The notes: generated from the letters alone by a model not told the origin. A stretch of DNA of 64,000 nt from Xenorhabdus griffiniae (GCF_037265215.1 NZ_CP147737.1:4620001-4684000), one strand, 5' to 3'; counted from the first letter of the stretch, positions 1 through 9,044 are shown. Program-made: numbers and translations.

Positions 1-1
1 T

Positions 2-289
2 ATCTCACCCAGAATAAAAAGTAGGGAGTTTATCACAAGATCTAATCATTGGGAGCATGACCGCATATCAAACAGAAAGGAGAGATACGGGTTATTCCCT
101 ACCGGAAAAACAGTCGAAAATCAGATTGATAAATGTTTATATCGTTATCGCCATTTAGTCGAAAATGTGTTCGCCAGAATTAAACATTTTCGTGCAATAG
201 CAATAAGATACAACAAGCTTGAGCGAAATTATGCCAGCCTGTTAGCGCTGGAGTTTATCATTATTTGGTTACCGATGTGGGTTGATTAA
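2..289 (+). pseudogene. IS5-family transposase, C-terminal part (cut by window edge)
   Basis: The frame is open from the first base and ends at TAA 287-289. It reads as the last ~95 residues of a DDE transposase. The stretch around the third catalytic residue reads RYRHLVENVFARIK, followed by the IKHFRAIAIRYNKLERNY segment typical of the IS427/IS1031-like branch of the IS5 family, and a hydrophobic tail. No second frame is needed. Whether the element is intact cannot be told because its 5' part lies outside the window. The end repeat just downstream supports this being the 3' end of an IS. Confidence 0.8.
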
Positions 290-300
290 ATTATGAACTT

Positions 301-319
301 AAAAAATCAACAGGCCCTA
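301..319. repeat. Probable right terminal inverted repeat of the IS
   Basis: The sequence caggcccta with a preceding AT-rich stretch lies 12 bases after the transposase stop. Read on the minus strand it gives GGGCCTGTTGATTTTT, which fits IS5-family ends. The matching left end is outside the window, so the assignment is inferential. Confidence 0.5.
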
Positions 320-341
320 CTCATATTCTTTGAGATCGTAG

Positions 342-446
342 CGATCAGGTGGCGGGAACATTCCAACATATTTTGGATATCACTATAGCTATGGCCAGTC
401 TTCAATAGGCTATCCTTCTAACACGTTGAGTGGTTTACATTTTTAG
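342..446 (+). pseudogene. Truncated tail of an unrecognised protein
   Basis: Immediately right of the IS end a frame reads a Gly/Tyr/Ser-rich 34-residue tail containing YFGYHYSYGQSS and stopping at TAG 444-446. An in-frame TAG at 339-341 separates it from the IS end. The composition resembles the end of a secreted or beta-rich protein, but I do not recognise the family. It is probably what remains of a gene interrupted by the IS. Confidence 0.3.
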
Positions 447-496
447 TTTCTGTATCGGGAAGTAAGATTGCTGAGTGAATAAAACCTAATTAAAGT

Positions 497-524
497 AAGG
501 CGCTGGATAAAATACCAGCGCTTT
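497..524. terminator. Hairpin, candidate terminator of the MFS relic
   Basis: The arms aaggcgctgg and ccagcgcttt form a strong GC stem with an 8-base loop, about 50 bases past the end of the minus-strand MFS relic. The T-run on either side is weak. Confidence 0.45.
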
Positions 525-571
525 GTCATTAATCTGATAACGCTTTATTTTTTCATAGCGAGCCACTGAAA

Positions 572-1173
572 TTATTTTCGATTAAGAAAATAACAGATGA
601 AGGCAAAGGCTAATGCAAGTCCAGCCAAAAATAACATTAGAGTTTGATAACCTTGGAGCAATGTATTGAAGCGGGCTAACAAAAATACAGCGAAAGCGAT
701 ACCACAAGCTCCCCCTACATTATGAATAGTCCAAGAGGTTCCCATGGCAACAGTGGGATAATGAACCACCAAGCATTTACCTGTGTTGAGGCGAGAGCAA
801 GGAAAATGGCAGAGGCCACAAACAGTAGCAAGCCAATTAAAATGATCCGTTGCGGGCCAAATTTTTCACTATGATTACCTACCCAAGGAGATGTTAAGGC
901 AAACATGATTGTAGCTGGTAATAAGAACATCCCTATCTCAATATCATTTTTCCCCAATTGTCCTGCGAAAAACATAGGTAATGTAAGCAGAATTGTGCAA
1001 TAGAAAAAAGCGAGAAAAAATGTTGCAAGTAGTGCAGAAACAAAACGCATTTTGCGGAAAAAATGGAATTCAACAATTGGCTCTGGTGTTTTTAACTCAT
1101 GCCATATAAAGATAAACAATGCTATAACTGCAATAACCAATAGACTCCATTGTTGCAGGGAATTTCCATCCAA
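572..1173 (-). pseudogene. MFS drug-exporter relic (N-terminal half missing, frameshifted)
   Basis: Two minus-strand frames together give the C-terminal half of a DHA2/EmrB-like major facilitator. The first (1173 down to about 740) contains hydrophobic helices and the cytosolic HSEKFGPQRIILIG loop between them. The second (about 772 down to 572) continues with two more helices and a short basic end. A frameshift around 740-770 joins them, and the part before residue ~250 of a normal transporter is absent. The upstream side (1174-1374) is AT-rich and shows no start region. It is a decayed gene. Confidence 0.7.
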
Positions 1174-1343
1174 AGAGAAATAACTAACTAAATTTATTAA
1201 AAAAATACATATTTAAATTAATGAGTTTTTTATCTGTAACGGATTTTTATATCATATATTATTCCAATAAATGACTATGTTTCTTGTATTTTGATTATAT
1301 TATTGTGGTTTGAGTTAACTAATTAGTCACAATGACAATTAAT

Positions 1344-1366
1344 CCTCGCCCCGATTGGGAGCGAGA
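1344..1366 (-). terminator. Candidate terminator of the hemophilin/TonB operon
   Basis: The arms ctcgcccc and ggagcgag pair over 8 bp (one G-T pair) directly past the tonB stop on the minus strand. The following bases are AT-rich but lack a clean T-run. Confidence 0.45.
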
Positions 1367-1374
1367 GATGAGAC

Positions 1375-2196
1375 TTACCTCAATGTAAAATCAAGTGTCA
1401 GCATAACATTAGGCTCTATACCTGCTGGTATAGGGCCAACTGAATTGGCACTATTGATCGCATCAAGTGCGGCATTATCCAGTGTGCTATTGCCGGAGGA
1501 ATTAACGACCTTGGCGGCAGTTAAGGTGCCGTCACCTAGCAGGGTAAAGCTGACTGTGACTATACCTTGTTGTTTCATCCTCTTTGCCCTGCGAGGATAG
1601 CGTTTATGGCGTTCTATTTCTTGCCGCAGTCTTGCCGAATAATTGTCTACTTCACTATTTCCTTGTCCCACCAAAGGTTGTGATGTTGCCGCGCGGCTCA
1701 TACTGCCTTCTGAATTAGCCTGATCGTTACCGTGCGTTTCCTGCTCTGTCTGATTGCCTTTCTCTACCTGTGGTGATTGGGTGGTTTTCTTTTCTGCCAC
1801 TTCTTGCGGTTTTTCTTTCGGCTGCTTTTGGCGTTTCTTAGGCTTATCGGCCGTTGGCGGTTTTGCTACCTTATTTTCAGGGTGAATGGCTCTATCCAGT
1901 ACAAGTTCTGGTTTTGTTGGTGATTCCGGTGCGGACAAACGTGGAGATGGAGGAGAAACAGGCTCTGGCTTATTTTCCCACGATGGGGCAGCAACCATCG
2001 TAATGGATAACCCCATAGTAGAAGCGTTATTGTTGATATGATGTGCCGCGTCATCATCATATGAAGTATGTCGGTTAAACAGCCATATCAGACTGGTATG
2101 CAATAAAATGGCGATTAAGATACCAACCAGCACTCCCCTTCTGGGCATCAATGGAAAACAAGCGGCTGGATTGTCTAATATGGCTGTGTTGGTCAT
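1375..2196 (-). CDS. TonB-family energy transducer of the hemophilin operon
   Basis: This 273-residue protein has the TonB layout. Residues ~20-38 form one inner-membrane helix (VLVGILIAILLHTSLIWLF). A long Pro/Lys/Glu-rich periplasmic spacer covers ~70-160. The C-terminal TonB fold is at ~190-273 and includes YPRRAKRMKQQG and the VSF/LTLDF strands. It would carry proton-motive force from ExbBD to an outer-membrane receptor. It is the last gene of the operon, starting 20 bases after the receptor stop, with a GAGG ribosome-binding site 6 bases before ATG 2196. This placement implies a receptor-dedicated TonB, comparable to the TonB gene I recall in the Xenorhabdus hrp locus. No exbBD is visible. 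Confidence 0.88.
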   Translation of the reverse strand: MTNTAILDNPAACFPLMPRRGVLVGILIAILLHTSLIWLFNRHTSYDDDAAHHINNNASTMGLSITMVAAPSWENKPEPVSPPSPRLSAPESPTKPELVLDRAIHPENKVAKPPTADKPKKRQKQPKEKPQEVAEKKTTQSPQVEKGNQTEQETHGNDQANSEGSMSRAATSQPLVGQGNSEVDNYSARLRQEIERHKRYPRRAKRMKQQGIVTVSFTLLGDGTLTAAKVVNSSGNSTLDNAALDAINSANSVGPIPAGIEPNVMLTLDFTLR

Positions 2197-2216
2197 ACGA
2201 TCCTCTCATCAAGCCC

Positions 2217-5165
2217 CTAAAATTGGCTGGTCAAACTGAGTTTAAAAGTTCTGCCCGGCGCTGGAATCATCGAACGTGTCAGCGGATCGAGATAGTAGCG
2301 GTTAGTTAGGTTTGTGCCAGTTAACTCTATGGATATAGCCGGAGTGATTTGATAGTTGATATAGGCATCAACCGTAAACACCGGATTCCAGCGCATTGGG
2401 TTATTAGACTGTCCTTTATAAATATCCGGTAAGGCATTCATCAGCCATTTTTCATCTTTATTTTCTGCCTTACTGTGATAGAGCATTCGGCTGCCTAGCT
2501 CCAGTTTTTCATCAAACAAGCGGCCGCCGACGCTCAGGTTAGCTGAGTATTTAGGCTGAATAGAGGTACGTAAATAACCGCCAGGGAAACCACCATCAAT
2601 ACATTCAGGTATACCATAACGATTCTGGGAATCCAGTATCATGACAGAGTTATTGTCACAGACCTTGTTTTTCATGTTATAGACCAACCCCATATCGGCA
2701 AAGAAACTGCCGTTGTCATAACGTGCTTGTAGTTCCAAACCAGCCAATTTTTGTTTGTCCAATTGGGAGAATTTATAGGTAGTGTCCCGGTCGAACACAT
2801 TTTCAATGAGGGTGTTGTAATAGGAGAGTTTGATATCGGCATGGCGTTCAGCTTTGACTAATTGGCTGACATCGTAGACTAAGCCAACTTCCGCGGTTTT
2901 GGCGCGCTCAGGCTTAAATTTATGACCTATTTGGTTGGTTGGAGAGCCTGAAAAACCGACGGTATCTTCAAAAATGCTGGGCATTCTTACCGCTTCGGCA
3001 TAACGGGCGTAAATACGGAAATCGTCGGTGACATAGGCCGTCGCGGAGAAAGTGGGTGCCCAAGCGTGATCCTTACGTTTTGGCGCAGTTTCCCAGAGAT
3101 CGTCAACAGCAGGGCCTTGTACGCCAGTAGCGTCAGCTCTCTCACCGTATTCATATTTATAGACTTCTTTGCCGCTTATTGGGTCAATAACCTTTTCATT
3201 CATGTCTAATTGGCCATTGAAATAGAGGTTACCGCTTTTACTGAGCTTGCCATTACTAGGATCGTACTTCCAAGTGAATTTTTCATTAACCATCCAATGA
3301 TCCTGTCCACTGCGATCGGTTTTAAGAGCCATTTCTTTTATTTTATTACGTAATTCTCTTTTTTCTTTTCTACTCAGATTGGAATATTCTTTACCCCATC
3401 TTTTATTAATATAATAAGCTTCTTCTGTTGTTGGTACTCGCCAATAACTTATTTCATGTCCAATGGTTTCCCGTTGTTTCTGATAATGGCTATCTTTTAC
3501 GGCACGCCGTTCATTAAGCAAATCATCTTGAGACCAATAAGAAACACGCTTGGCTCCTGCATTCAGTTCCAGCCATGAAGCTGGTCGCCAGTTAAAGTTA
3601 AAGGCGAGATTGATTTCCTGACGTTGTCCTTTCCGTGTCGGTGACTGATCGAAATATAGATTAGGTGAATCATAATCATCATTGGAATCAAGGCGTTCCC
3701 GTTGGAAATTTCCCATTAAAGTCAGTTCTAAACTCGGGTGCAGGGTAAATTTATTGGAAATATCGATACCCCAACGATTGTTTTGAGAATGGGTGAGAGC
3801 GGTATTGATCAATGTGCCATCGATATTGGCGTTTCTGCCCTTAAGACCATCTTCCCAACGCCAGTCTCTGTCAACAGGAGAGCGCGGATATCCTCCGGCG
3901 GTGTTGGTATTGCTGGTAGTGCGAGTTGCCCATAAGTTCATGTCGAAGTCGACATAGGGGTTATTCTCAGGCTGCCATTTATAGGTCAGGTTGGCAGCTT
4001 TCTGGAGAACTTTCGCTAATGGCCATTGAGGAACTTTATTTTCTTCGGGTATGACCCAGCCTAAGCGTGAAGGCATGATATCGCCAAATTCCATATGGGT
4101 ATTGCGAACCCCCAACTGTAGAACCTGATCTTCGGTGAAACGCCAAGTATTTTTAATTAATACAGAACGCATTTCACTGGAAGTATTGGGAACTTCATTG
4201 CCGGGGTGATAGATACGAGCGGCAAAAGGCAGATAGGGGTCCAGTGTTGTCTGGACATTTTTCATGAGCTCCCTGTCGTTTTCCGTAATGAGTTCATCAT
4301 AGCGATGGGCGCCCCCTTTGCCGGCAAAATAGTTACCCTGACGACGGTATGCATAGGCCAGCATTAGGTCAAAATATTCCTGCCGTGTTCCTAATGCGAT
4401 ACGGAAGGCATTATCTTTGAAACCAAACAGTTTATTGTCTTTCGATGAATGAGGCGTAATTTGCAACTCTGGATCGGTTTCCACCTTGTTTTGGATAAAG
4501 TTAGGAATATCGCGGTAATCCTGTCCCAATGGCAGGGACGGAGTGTGCTCTCTCACAGAGTTACTACTGGTTTCCAGCTTAGTATTGATACCGAAAGTTT
4601 CCCCTTTCGGCACCACGTCATCAATGGTCAAAGTTTTGATAGATACTGCCCCACCGATTGATCCTTTAACTTTACGGTTCAGAGAAGGACCCTTTTCGAT
4701 TTCAATGCTACTGATTAAATTTGGATCGATGTAGTTACGGTTATTGGCTCCATTATAACCACGCCCGACGGTAATAGCCTGTTCTGTGCCATCGATGGTG
4801 ATGGGAATTCGCCCTTGTCCCTGAACACCACGGATATTGACATCCAGGGCACCGCTATTGCGGGCGTCACCGCTATATACACCGACAGCACCTTTAATTA
4901 AATCGGCGGGAGAAGCGCCCTTGTAGCGCTCTATCTGCTCTTTACCGATATAAATATTGGAAATATCTTTGTCATAGACTGCGTTATAACCCTCTTCATC
5001 TTTATCACTGTTATCCGTGACACGAATCTTGCCTAGATCTGTCTTACTATTTGAGGTTGTGGCTGTAGGTTTAGATTCGGCAAATAGGGGTGGGGCAATT
5101 AGTGATAATGCCAGTGACAATGCAATTGTGGTGGGGGTGAACTGTATTTTAATTCGGTATTTCAT
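2217..5165 (-). CDS. TonB-dependent outer-membrane receptor, hemophilin/heme type
   Basis: This is a 982-residue TonB-dependent receptor. A signal peptide ends near PPLFAES. A TonB-box-like segment (GKIRVTD) follows, then a plug domain at ~65-175 with the YKGASPADLIKG and VNIRGVQGQGR motifs and IEIEKGPS at its end. A 22-strand barrel ends in the aromatic TSQF typical of BAM substrates. It is long for the family, with extended extracellular loops at ~560-660. I take ATG 5165 rather than GTG 5177 because GTGGA precedes it at normal spacing. It lies 17 bases after the T11SS protein. By analogy with hemophilin systems it should take heme from the secreted hemophilin; that specificity is inferred from position. 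Confidence 0.88.
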   Translation of the reverse strand: MKYRIKIQFTPTTIALSLALSLIAPPLFAESKPTATTSNSKTDLGKIRVTDNSDKDEEGYNAVYDKDISNIYIGKEQIERYKGASPADLIKGAVGVYSGDARNSGALDVNIRGVQGQGRIPITIDGTEQAITVGRGYNGANNRNYIDPNLISSIEIEKGPSLNRKVKGSIGGAVSIKTLTIDDVVPKGETFGINTKLETSSNSVREHTPSLPLGQDYRDIPNFIQNKVETDPELQITPHSSKDNKLFGFKDNAFRIALGTRQEYFDLMLAYAYRRQGNYFAGKGGAHRYDELITENDRELMKNVQTTLDPYLPFAARIYHPGNEVPNTSSEMRSVLIKNTWRFTEDQVLQLGVRNTHMEFGDIMPSRLGWVIPEENKVPQWPLAKVLQKAANLTYKWQPENNPYVDFDMNLWATRTTSNTNTAGGYPRSPVDRDWRWEDGLKGRNANIDGTLINTALTHSQNNRWGIDISNKFTLHPSLELTLMGNFQRERLDSNDDYDSPNLYFDQSPTRKGQRQEINLAFNFNWRPASWLELNAGAKRVSYWSQDDLLNERRAVKDSHYQKQRETIGHEISYWRVPTTEEAYYINKRWGKEYSNLSRKEKRELRNKIKEMALKTDRSGQDHWMVNEKFTWKYDPSNGKLSKSGNLYFNGQLDMNEKVIDPISGKEVYKYEYGERADATGVQGPAVDDLWETAPKRKDHAWAPTFSATAYVTDDFRIYARYAEAVRMPSIFEDTVGFSGSPTNQIGHKFKPERAKTAEVGLVYDVSQLVKAERHADIKLSYYNTLIENVFDRDTTYKFSQLDKQKLAGLELQARYDNGSFFADMGLVYNMKNKVCDNNSVMILDSQNRYGIPECIDGGFPGGYLRTSIQPKYSANLSVGGRLFDEKLELGSRMLYHSKAENKDEKWLMNALPDIYKGQSNNPMRWNPVFTVDAYINYQITPAISIELTGTNLTNRYYLDPLTRSMIPAPGRTFKLSLTSQF

Positions 5166-5182
5166 TGATGTTTCCACTTTAA

Positions 5183-6661
5183 TTAAAAATACTTTTCCAG
5201 TCTGATCAGCACTTCGTTTTTGTTATAGCTATACAGCCAATCCACATTGCTGTGGTTGCGTCGATGGCGGAAAGTGAAAGAAGGTGTCATGCCCCATATT
5301 TCAGCGGCAGGGACTTTGATAACAGCGGTATATATTTGCTCATTCTCTTGCCGTTTAACTTCAAATATCGGATTATAAGCATCAAAGTGGCGTGTTCTTA
5401 GTGTGGCAAACAGCGATCCATTAATACCGGAATAAATCTGTCCGGCTATCCCCGCCCGAAAGCCCCATTGTTGATAACTATCAGTAGGATGCTGGTCATT
5501 ATTCCGATATACCCAGTCACCCCCGCCAAACAGAACAAATTCTTTGCTGATAGCATGGGATAGGGTGAGGTAGGAAGAGGTTAGTGCACCATTTTTCCAA
5601 CGGTAACTTTGTTGATGACGTACTTGTTTATGCTCAAGTTCAACATTGAGGGCTGTTTGTTTGGTTAATACCCATCGCCATTCTGTTTTAGCACCTATGG
5701 AGTGAGAGAAGGTATAACCAGCACGTTGTTTATATTCATACAGAGGACCGAAGGAGACATCGTGGTTCTTGCTTTTATAGTTGTATCCCCCGACCAGCAG
5801 AAATGTATTCTCGTTTTCATCATGATAATCACGATAGTTTTCACCATAGATCAGGCCACGGCCAAAAATGCCATGATGACCGGAAAGTTGGTAACGTCGG
5901 CTTAATGTCGCGTCATAAGACATCCCCCACGCTTTGATGGCTTTTGGTATATGGCGTTCTTTATGACAGCCACCGTTAGGATTAGGGATTAGGCAAGTGG
6001 GGGGAGACTCAGAAGACATATTCACATTATTGTTATAGGCATAACCGACCGAAAAAGAGCCGCGCCAGCCATTTCTCAATGCTATTGCTTTTAGATAGCT
6101 GTCGATATTTTTCACAACTGTTTCTGGTAATTCGTGCTGTTTGCTTAATCCGTTAAACAGTTGCTCAGATTCCCAATTTTTATGATCTTCAAAATAGACG
6201 CGGGCCAGTTCCAATTTAATACGTGTGAAATCCGGTTGTTGGTTCAAAATTTGTTGATAATGATAGGCGGCAAGATCCAAATTCCCTTCAAAGCGAGCCA
6301 AGCTACCCTGGGCAAAGGAGACCAACATAACGTCATGCCCTGGCATTTTTTTGTAAGCAGCCAGAAAGCGTTTAACATCAGACCACTGTTGGTGGTTGAC
6401 GGCAAGGTAGAGTGCTTGGCTGATATCATTCAGGTTGTTTTCTACTTGAAATGTCTGTCCATTAATGACAATTAACGATGAACCATTTTTAGTAAAATCG
6501 GGGTCGGGTGTAATCAGATTAGCTTCATTTTCTCGTTGATTGTGCTGTGTTTCCTGCCAGATTTTGTGGCTGGTATCTTCATCGGCATATGTTGGCAGGG
6601 ACAGGCATAAAGCCATAAGTGCCGTTAATAATATAGGGGTTGTTCTATTATCAGACATCAT
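5183..6661 (-). CDS. Type XI secretion (Slam/DUF560) outer-membrane protein
   Basis: This 492-residue protein begins with a signal peptide (cleavage near TYA-DED). A TPR-like N-terminal domain follows at ~75-190, containing FTRIKLELARVYFEDHKN. A C-terminal ~14-strand barrel of the Slam/DUF560 family has a GRGLIYGENYRDYHDENENT segment and ends in the aromatic KYF. Such proteins (T11SS) move TbpB-like or hemophilin-like substrates across the outer membrane. The gene sits between its probable substrate (6771-7514) and the TonB-dependent receptor. ATG 6661 and 6658 are alternative starts. It is clearly paralogous to the 9041-10486 protein; the TPR linker and barrel are nearly co-linear. Confidence 0.9.
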   Translation of the reverse strand: MMSDNRTTPILLTALMALCLSLPTYADEDTSHKIWQETQHNQRENEANLITPDPDFTKNGSSLIVINGQTFQVENNLNDISQALYLAVNHQQWSDVKRFLAAYKKMPGHDVMLVSFAQGSLARFEGNLDLAAYHYQQILNQQPDFTRIKLELARVYFEDHKNWESEQLFNGLSKQHELPETVVKNIDSYLKAIALRNGWRGSFSVGYAYNNNVNMSSESPPTCLIPNPNGGCHKERHIPKAIKAWGMSYDATLSRRYQLSGHHGIFGRGLIYGENYRDYHDENENTFLLVGGYNYKSKNHDVSFGPLYEYKQRAGYTFSHSIGAKTEWRWVLTKQTALNVELEHKQVRHQQSYRWKNGALTSSYLTLSHAISKEFVLFGGGDWVYRNNDQHPTDSYQQWGFRAGIAGQIYSGINGSLFATLRTRHFDAYNPIFEVKRQENEQIYTAVIKVPAAEIWGMTPSFTFRHRRNHSNVDWLYSYNKNEVLIRLEKYF

Positions 6662-6724
6662 AAAACCAGATCACAAAGCCCACGTTAAAAAATAAATGGC
6701 AATAAATAAATCCGTTAAATAAAA

Positions 6725-6757
6725 CAGAGAACAATACCTAAATGGCATTGTTCTCTG
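6725..6757 (-). promoter_or_regulatory. Intra-operon hairpin between hemophilin and T11SS genes
   Basis: The perfect 11-bp arms cagagaacaat and attgttctctg enclose an 11-base loop. On the transcribed minus strand the stem is followed by TTTTATTTAA. It lies in the 109-base gap between hemophilin and its secretor, so it could be a partial terminator or an mRNA stabiliser that keeps substrate expression above secretor expression. Confidence 0.6.
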
Positions 6758-6770
6758 AAAAAATTAATGA

Positions 6771-7514
6771 TTACTGTTTAGAACCACCAAAAGCGGTATC
6801 TTTGGAACTATCACCTGCAAATTTGGCATATCCGGCCAGACTGGAAGCACTGTCACCAAAGAAGTGACCTTCTGTTGTCCCTGCAAGGTCACCAATTTTG
6901 GCATCACCCTCAAATCTGGCATCATCATAGATGTCGGCATCGATATTTAATGTCATCGCAGTATTTGACATAGAGCCAATTAGCGTTTGCTCACCAAAGT
7001 TTGCGGTCAATGTACCAGAGAGTGCATTGTCACCACTGTATTGGTTAATACCTTGCACCACATAGGTTGCTGTACCGTCGGTTGGCATATTGGTAGTGAT
7101 ATCCTTGCCTGCATAGTAAACCGTATGGGTACTATCACCAGCCTGACCGGTCTGAGACCATTCACCAAAATAAACGTCAGCATTGGCAACTTTGCTGAAA
7201 TGGAATACCCCCATCCCGCCATGAGAGCCTGGTGCACCTGCTCTTGAGATATTATGAATACCATTGCTGTCCGTTGGTGCCATGCGAGTTAAGCCAGAAA
7301 AACCGATAAGTTTTCCTCCACCGATTGAACTGACTCCAATGCCTGGGGCGCCATTCGCACCACCGTGTGAATTTGAACCTGTTTGAGTTTCACCAACCTT
7401 GACATATGATGGTGAGCTTATTTGACTCTGCCCGAAACCAACTTCTGCCTGAGCCTGTGCCATAAATCCCAATGTGCCTAAAGCGGCGATTAATACGTTG
7501 AACTTTTTCATCAT
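6771..7514 (-). CDS. Secreted hemophilin-like heme-binding protein
   Basis: This is a 247-residue secreted protein. A signal peptide ends AQAQA-EVGFG and there is no lipobox. A Gly/His-rich N-terminal handle domain covers ~24-110, with His50, His87, His98 (in GSHGG) and His105. A C-terminal 8-strand TbpB-type barrel ends in the FFGDSASSLAGYAKF and AFGGSKQ signature. Hemophilins bind heme through a handle-domain His and are exported by T11SS proteins; the two next genes supply a secretor and a receptor. It is the first gene of the operon, behind a strong Fur box, with a GAGGA ribosome-binding site. Heme binding is inferred from family and context. Confidence 0.85.
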   Translation of the reverse strand: MMKKFNVLIAALGTLGFMAQAQAEVGFGQSQISSPSYVKVGETQTGSNSHGGANGAPGIGVSSIGGGKLIGFSGLTRMAPTDSNGIHNISRAGAPGSHGGMGVFHFSKVANADVYFGEWSQTGQAGDSTHTVYYAGKDITTNMPTDGTATYVVQGINQYSGDNALSGTLTANFGEQTLIGSMSNTAMTLNIDADIYDDARFEGDAKIGDLAGTTEGHFFGDSASSLAGYAKFAGDSSKDTAFGGSKQ

Positions 7515-7600
7515 TATCCTCGTTTGGAGTGGGGGATCCCTCGTTACCCAATCTTAAAAACGGCCTGATCTATCGCGCGAGAAAAACGTACACCGTTCAA

Positions 7601-7634
7601 ATGATAATGTAAATGATAATTATTATTATTTGTT
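7601..7634 (-). promoter_or_regulatory. Fur box(es) controlling the hemophilin operon
   Basis: The stretch contains ATGATAAT followed by AATGATAATTATTATTATT, which matches overlapping GATAAT-hexamer arrays bound by Fur. It lies about 90-120 bases upstream of the hemophilin start, with the -10/-35 region expected beside it. Iron-repressed expression of the four-gene operon is the expected result. Confidence 0.8.
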
Positions 7635-7835
7635 TCGCTAATAATGGGGTTTATTAGTCAATATCTTTTTTTATTTTATTGATTTTTATTTTATTTTTTA
7701 CATTTTGGGCAAGGTTTAACCTATCTGATTTTTTTTGAAAATGTGAGGTTGGTAGATTTTATTAACTGAGGTTATTTTGTTGTTAACAAATTAATTAGGA
7801 TTAAAAAAATTTCTAATGTAATTAAATTAATGGGG

Positions 7836-7944
7836 TTACACCAATCTCTAACTTCAAGATGAGTGTAATTTCTCCCCGCAAAGCGGGGGAGAAATCACAT
7901 TTCATAGCGTGTTGTAAATTGCAACTTGAAGTTTAATGCGTATA
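7836..7944. repeat. Intergenic repeat, copy A (with GC hairpin)
   Basis: The outer arms cttcaagatg and gcaacttgaag are imperfect inverted repeats and the ends read taCACCAATC and GCGTATAAcc. The centre is the hairpin ttctccccgc...gcgggggagaa. It matches the copies at 8122, 46969 and 62401. The stretch 7635-7835 between the Fur box and this repeat is AT-rich and shows no gene. Confidence 0.8.
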
Positions 7945-8121
7945 ACCACTCATATAATTAAATAGAGTTAATACATATATTTTATATGGGGAAATAGGCA
8001 TCCCCTGTTGTGGAAAATAATGAGATATGGTGAAATTTGAGCGCAAAGAACGAATCAACTACATGTTTACCCATATCTTTATTTTCTGTGTTGTAGAAAG
8101 CCGCTATTTAAAAGAATAAAG

Positions 8122-8232
8122 GGTATATACCAATCGCCTTTTAAGATGCGTCTTATATCTCCCCGCTACGCGGGGAGATATAAACAATTACATTGAGTTG
8201 CAAGCCGCAACTTGAAATTCATTGGGTATATA
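8122..8232. repeat. Intergenic repeat, copy B (diverged)
   Basis: It has the same order of parts as copy A: a taTACCAATC end, a ttaagatgcg arm, the hairpin atatctccccgctacgcggg, a cgcaacttgaa arm and a gggtata end. The hairpin loop and arm sequences have drifted. It sits 48 bases before the GNAT-like start, within its leader. Confidence 0.75.
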
Positions 8233-8279
8233 GTTTTCATATATCTATCTGGCTGAAAAAGCCTAAGTGGAGATGTATT

Positions 8280-9044
8280 ATGGAAGCAAAGATTGTTATT
8301 CAGTCTGCTGAAGAAAGGACAGATCTTGTTGATGAGGTAGAGGAGCTTATTGATAACAATTGGCCTCTATTTATGAATTATGATGCAGTCGCTGAACAAC
8401 ATTGGCATAAATTATATGAGCCTGGTTTTAGTCACTTTCAAAAACTTGCTGTTCTGCAACAAGGGAAAGAAGAGCGTCTTATTGGCCTGCTGAACTCAAT
8501 TCCTTTTCCCTGGGAAAATCATTCATTAGATCAATTGCCTGATGAAGGATGGGATGCTGTATTTGACGCTGGTGGGAAAGCGAAAGGAAAGGTGCAAGCC
8601 AACCTGGTTTCTGCCCTGAGTGTGACGGTTGATCCTGCGTTTCGGGGGCAAAATATTCCGGCTTTATTAATTAATAGCTTGAAACAGACTGCCAGAGATG
8701 CGCGGTTGCAGGGGCTGGTTGTTCCTGTCAGGCCAAGTTTGAAAAGCCAATATCCCCTACAAGACTTTATCGAATATTGCGGATGGAAAAATGATAAAGG
8801 CGAACCATTTGATCCGTGGATACGTACTCATTGTCGATTAGGCGCCAAAATCATCAAGCCCGCCCTGCGCTCCATGGATATTTATGGCACTTTGGAACAG
8901 TGGCAGGAATGGACAGGCATGAAGTTTCCGCAAAGCGGGGAATACGTCATTCCGGGTGGTCTGGTGCCATTGGTGGTAGATGTTGAAAAGCAGATGGCTT
9001 ATTACATTGAGCCTAATTTGTGGATGTACCATAGCCTCGATTAA
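8280..9044 (+). CDS. GNAT-like N-acetyltransferase family protein
   Basis: This 254-residue protein is probably a GNAT-fold transferase. The central strand-and-loop segment LSVTVDPAFRGQNIPALLIN (residues ~114-133) has the R-G-x-N/G-I pattern of the acetyl-CoA pyrophosphate loop and is followed by an amphipathic helix. The remainder is not recognised and no substrate can be named. I use ATG 8280, preceded by GTGGAG, rather than the longer frame from 8193, which runs through intergenic repeat copy B. The gene lies between the two hemophilin modules and converges on the second T11SS gene; the two stop codons overlap in a shared TTAA (9041-9044). Confidence 0.6.
   Translation: MEAKIVIQSAEERTDLVDEVEELIDNNWPLFMNYDAVAEQHWHKLYEPGFSHFQKLAVLQQGKEERLIGLLNSIPFPWENHSLDQLPDEGWDAVFDAGGKAKGKVQANLVSALSVTVDPAFRGQNIPALLINSLKQTARDARLQGLVVPVRPSLKSQYPLQDFIEYCGWKNDKGEPFDPWIRTHCRLGAKIIKPALRSMDIYGTLEQWQEWTGMKFPQSGEYVIPGGLVPLVVDVEKQMAYYIEPNLWMYHSLD

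Noticed and set aside
7836..8232. CRISPR array
   Set aside because: Only two imperfect copies here, with no regular spacers and no cas genes; they are intergenic repeat elements with other copies elsewhere.
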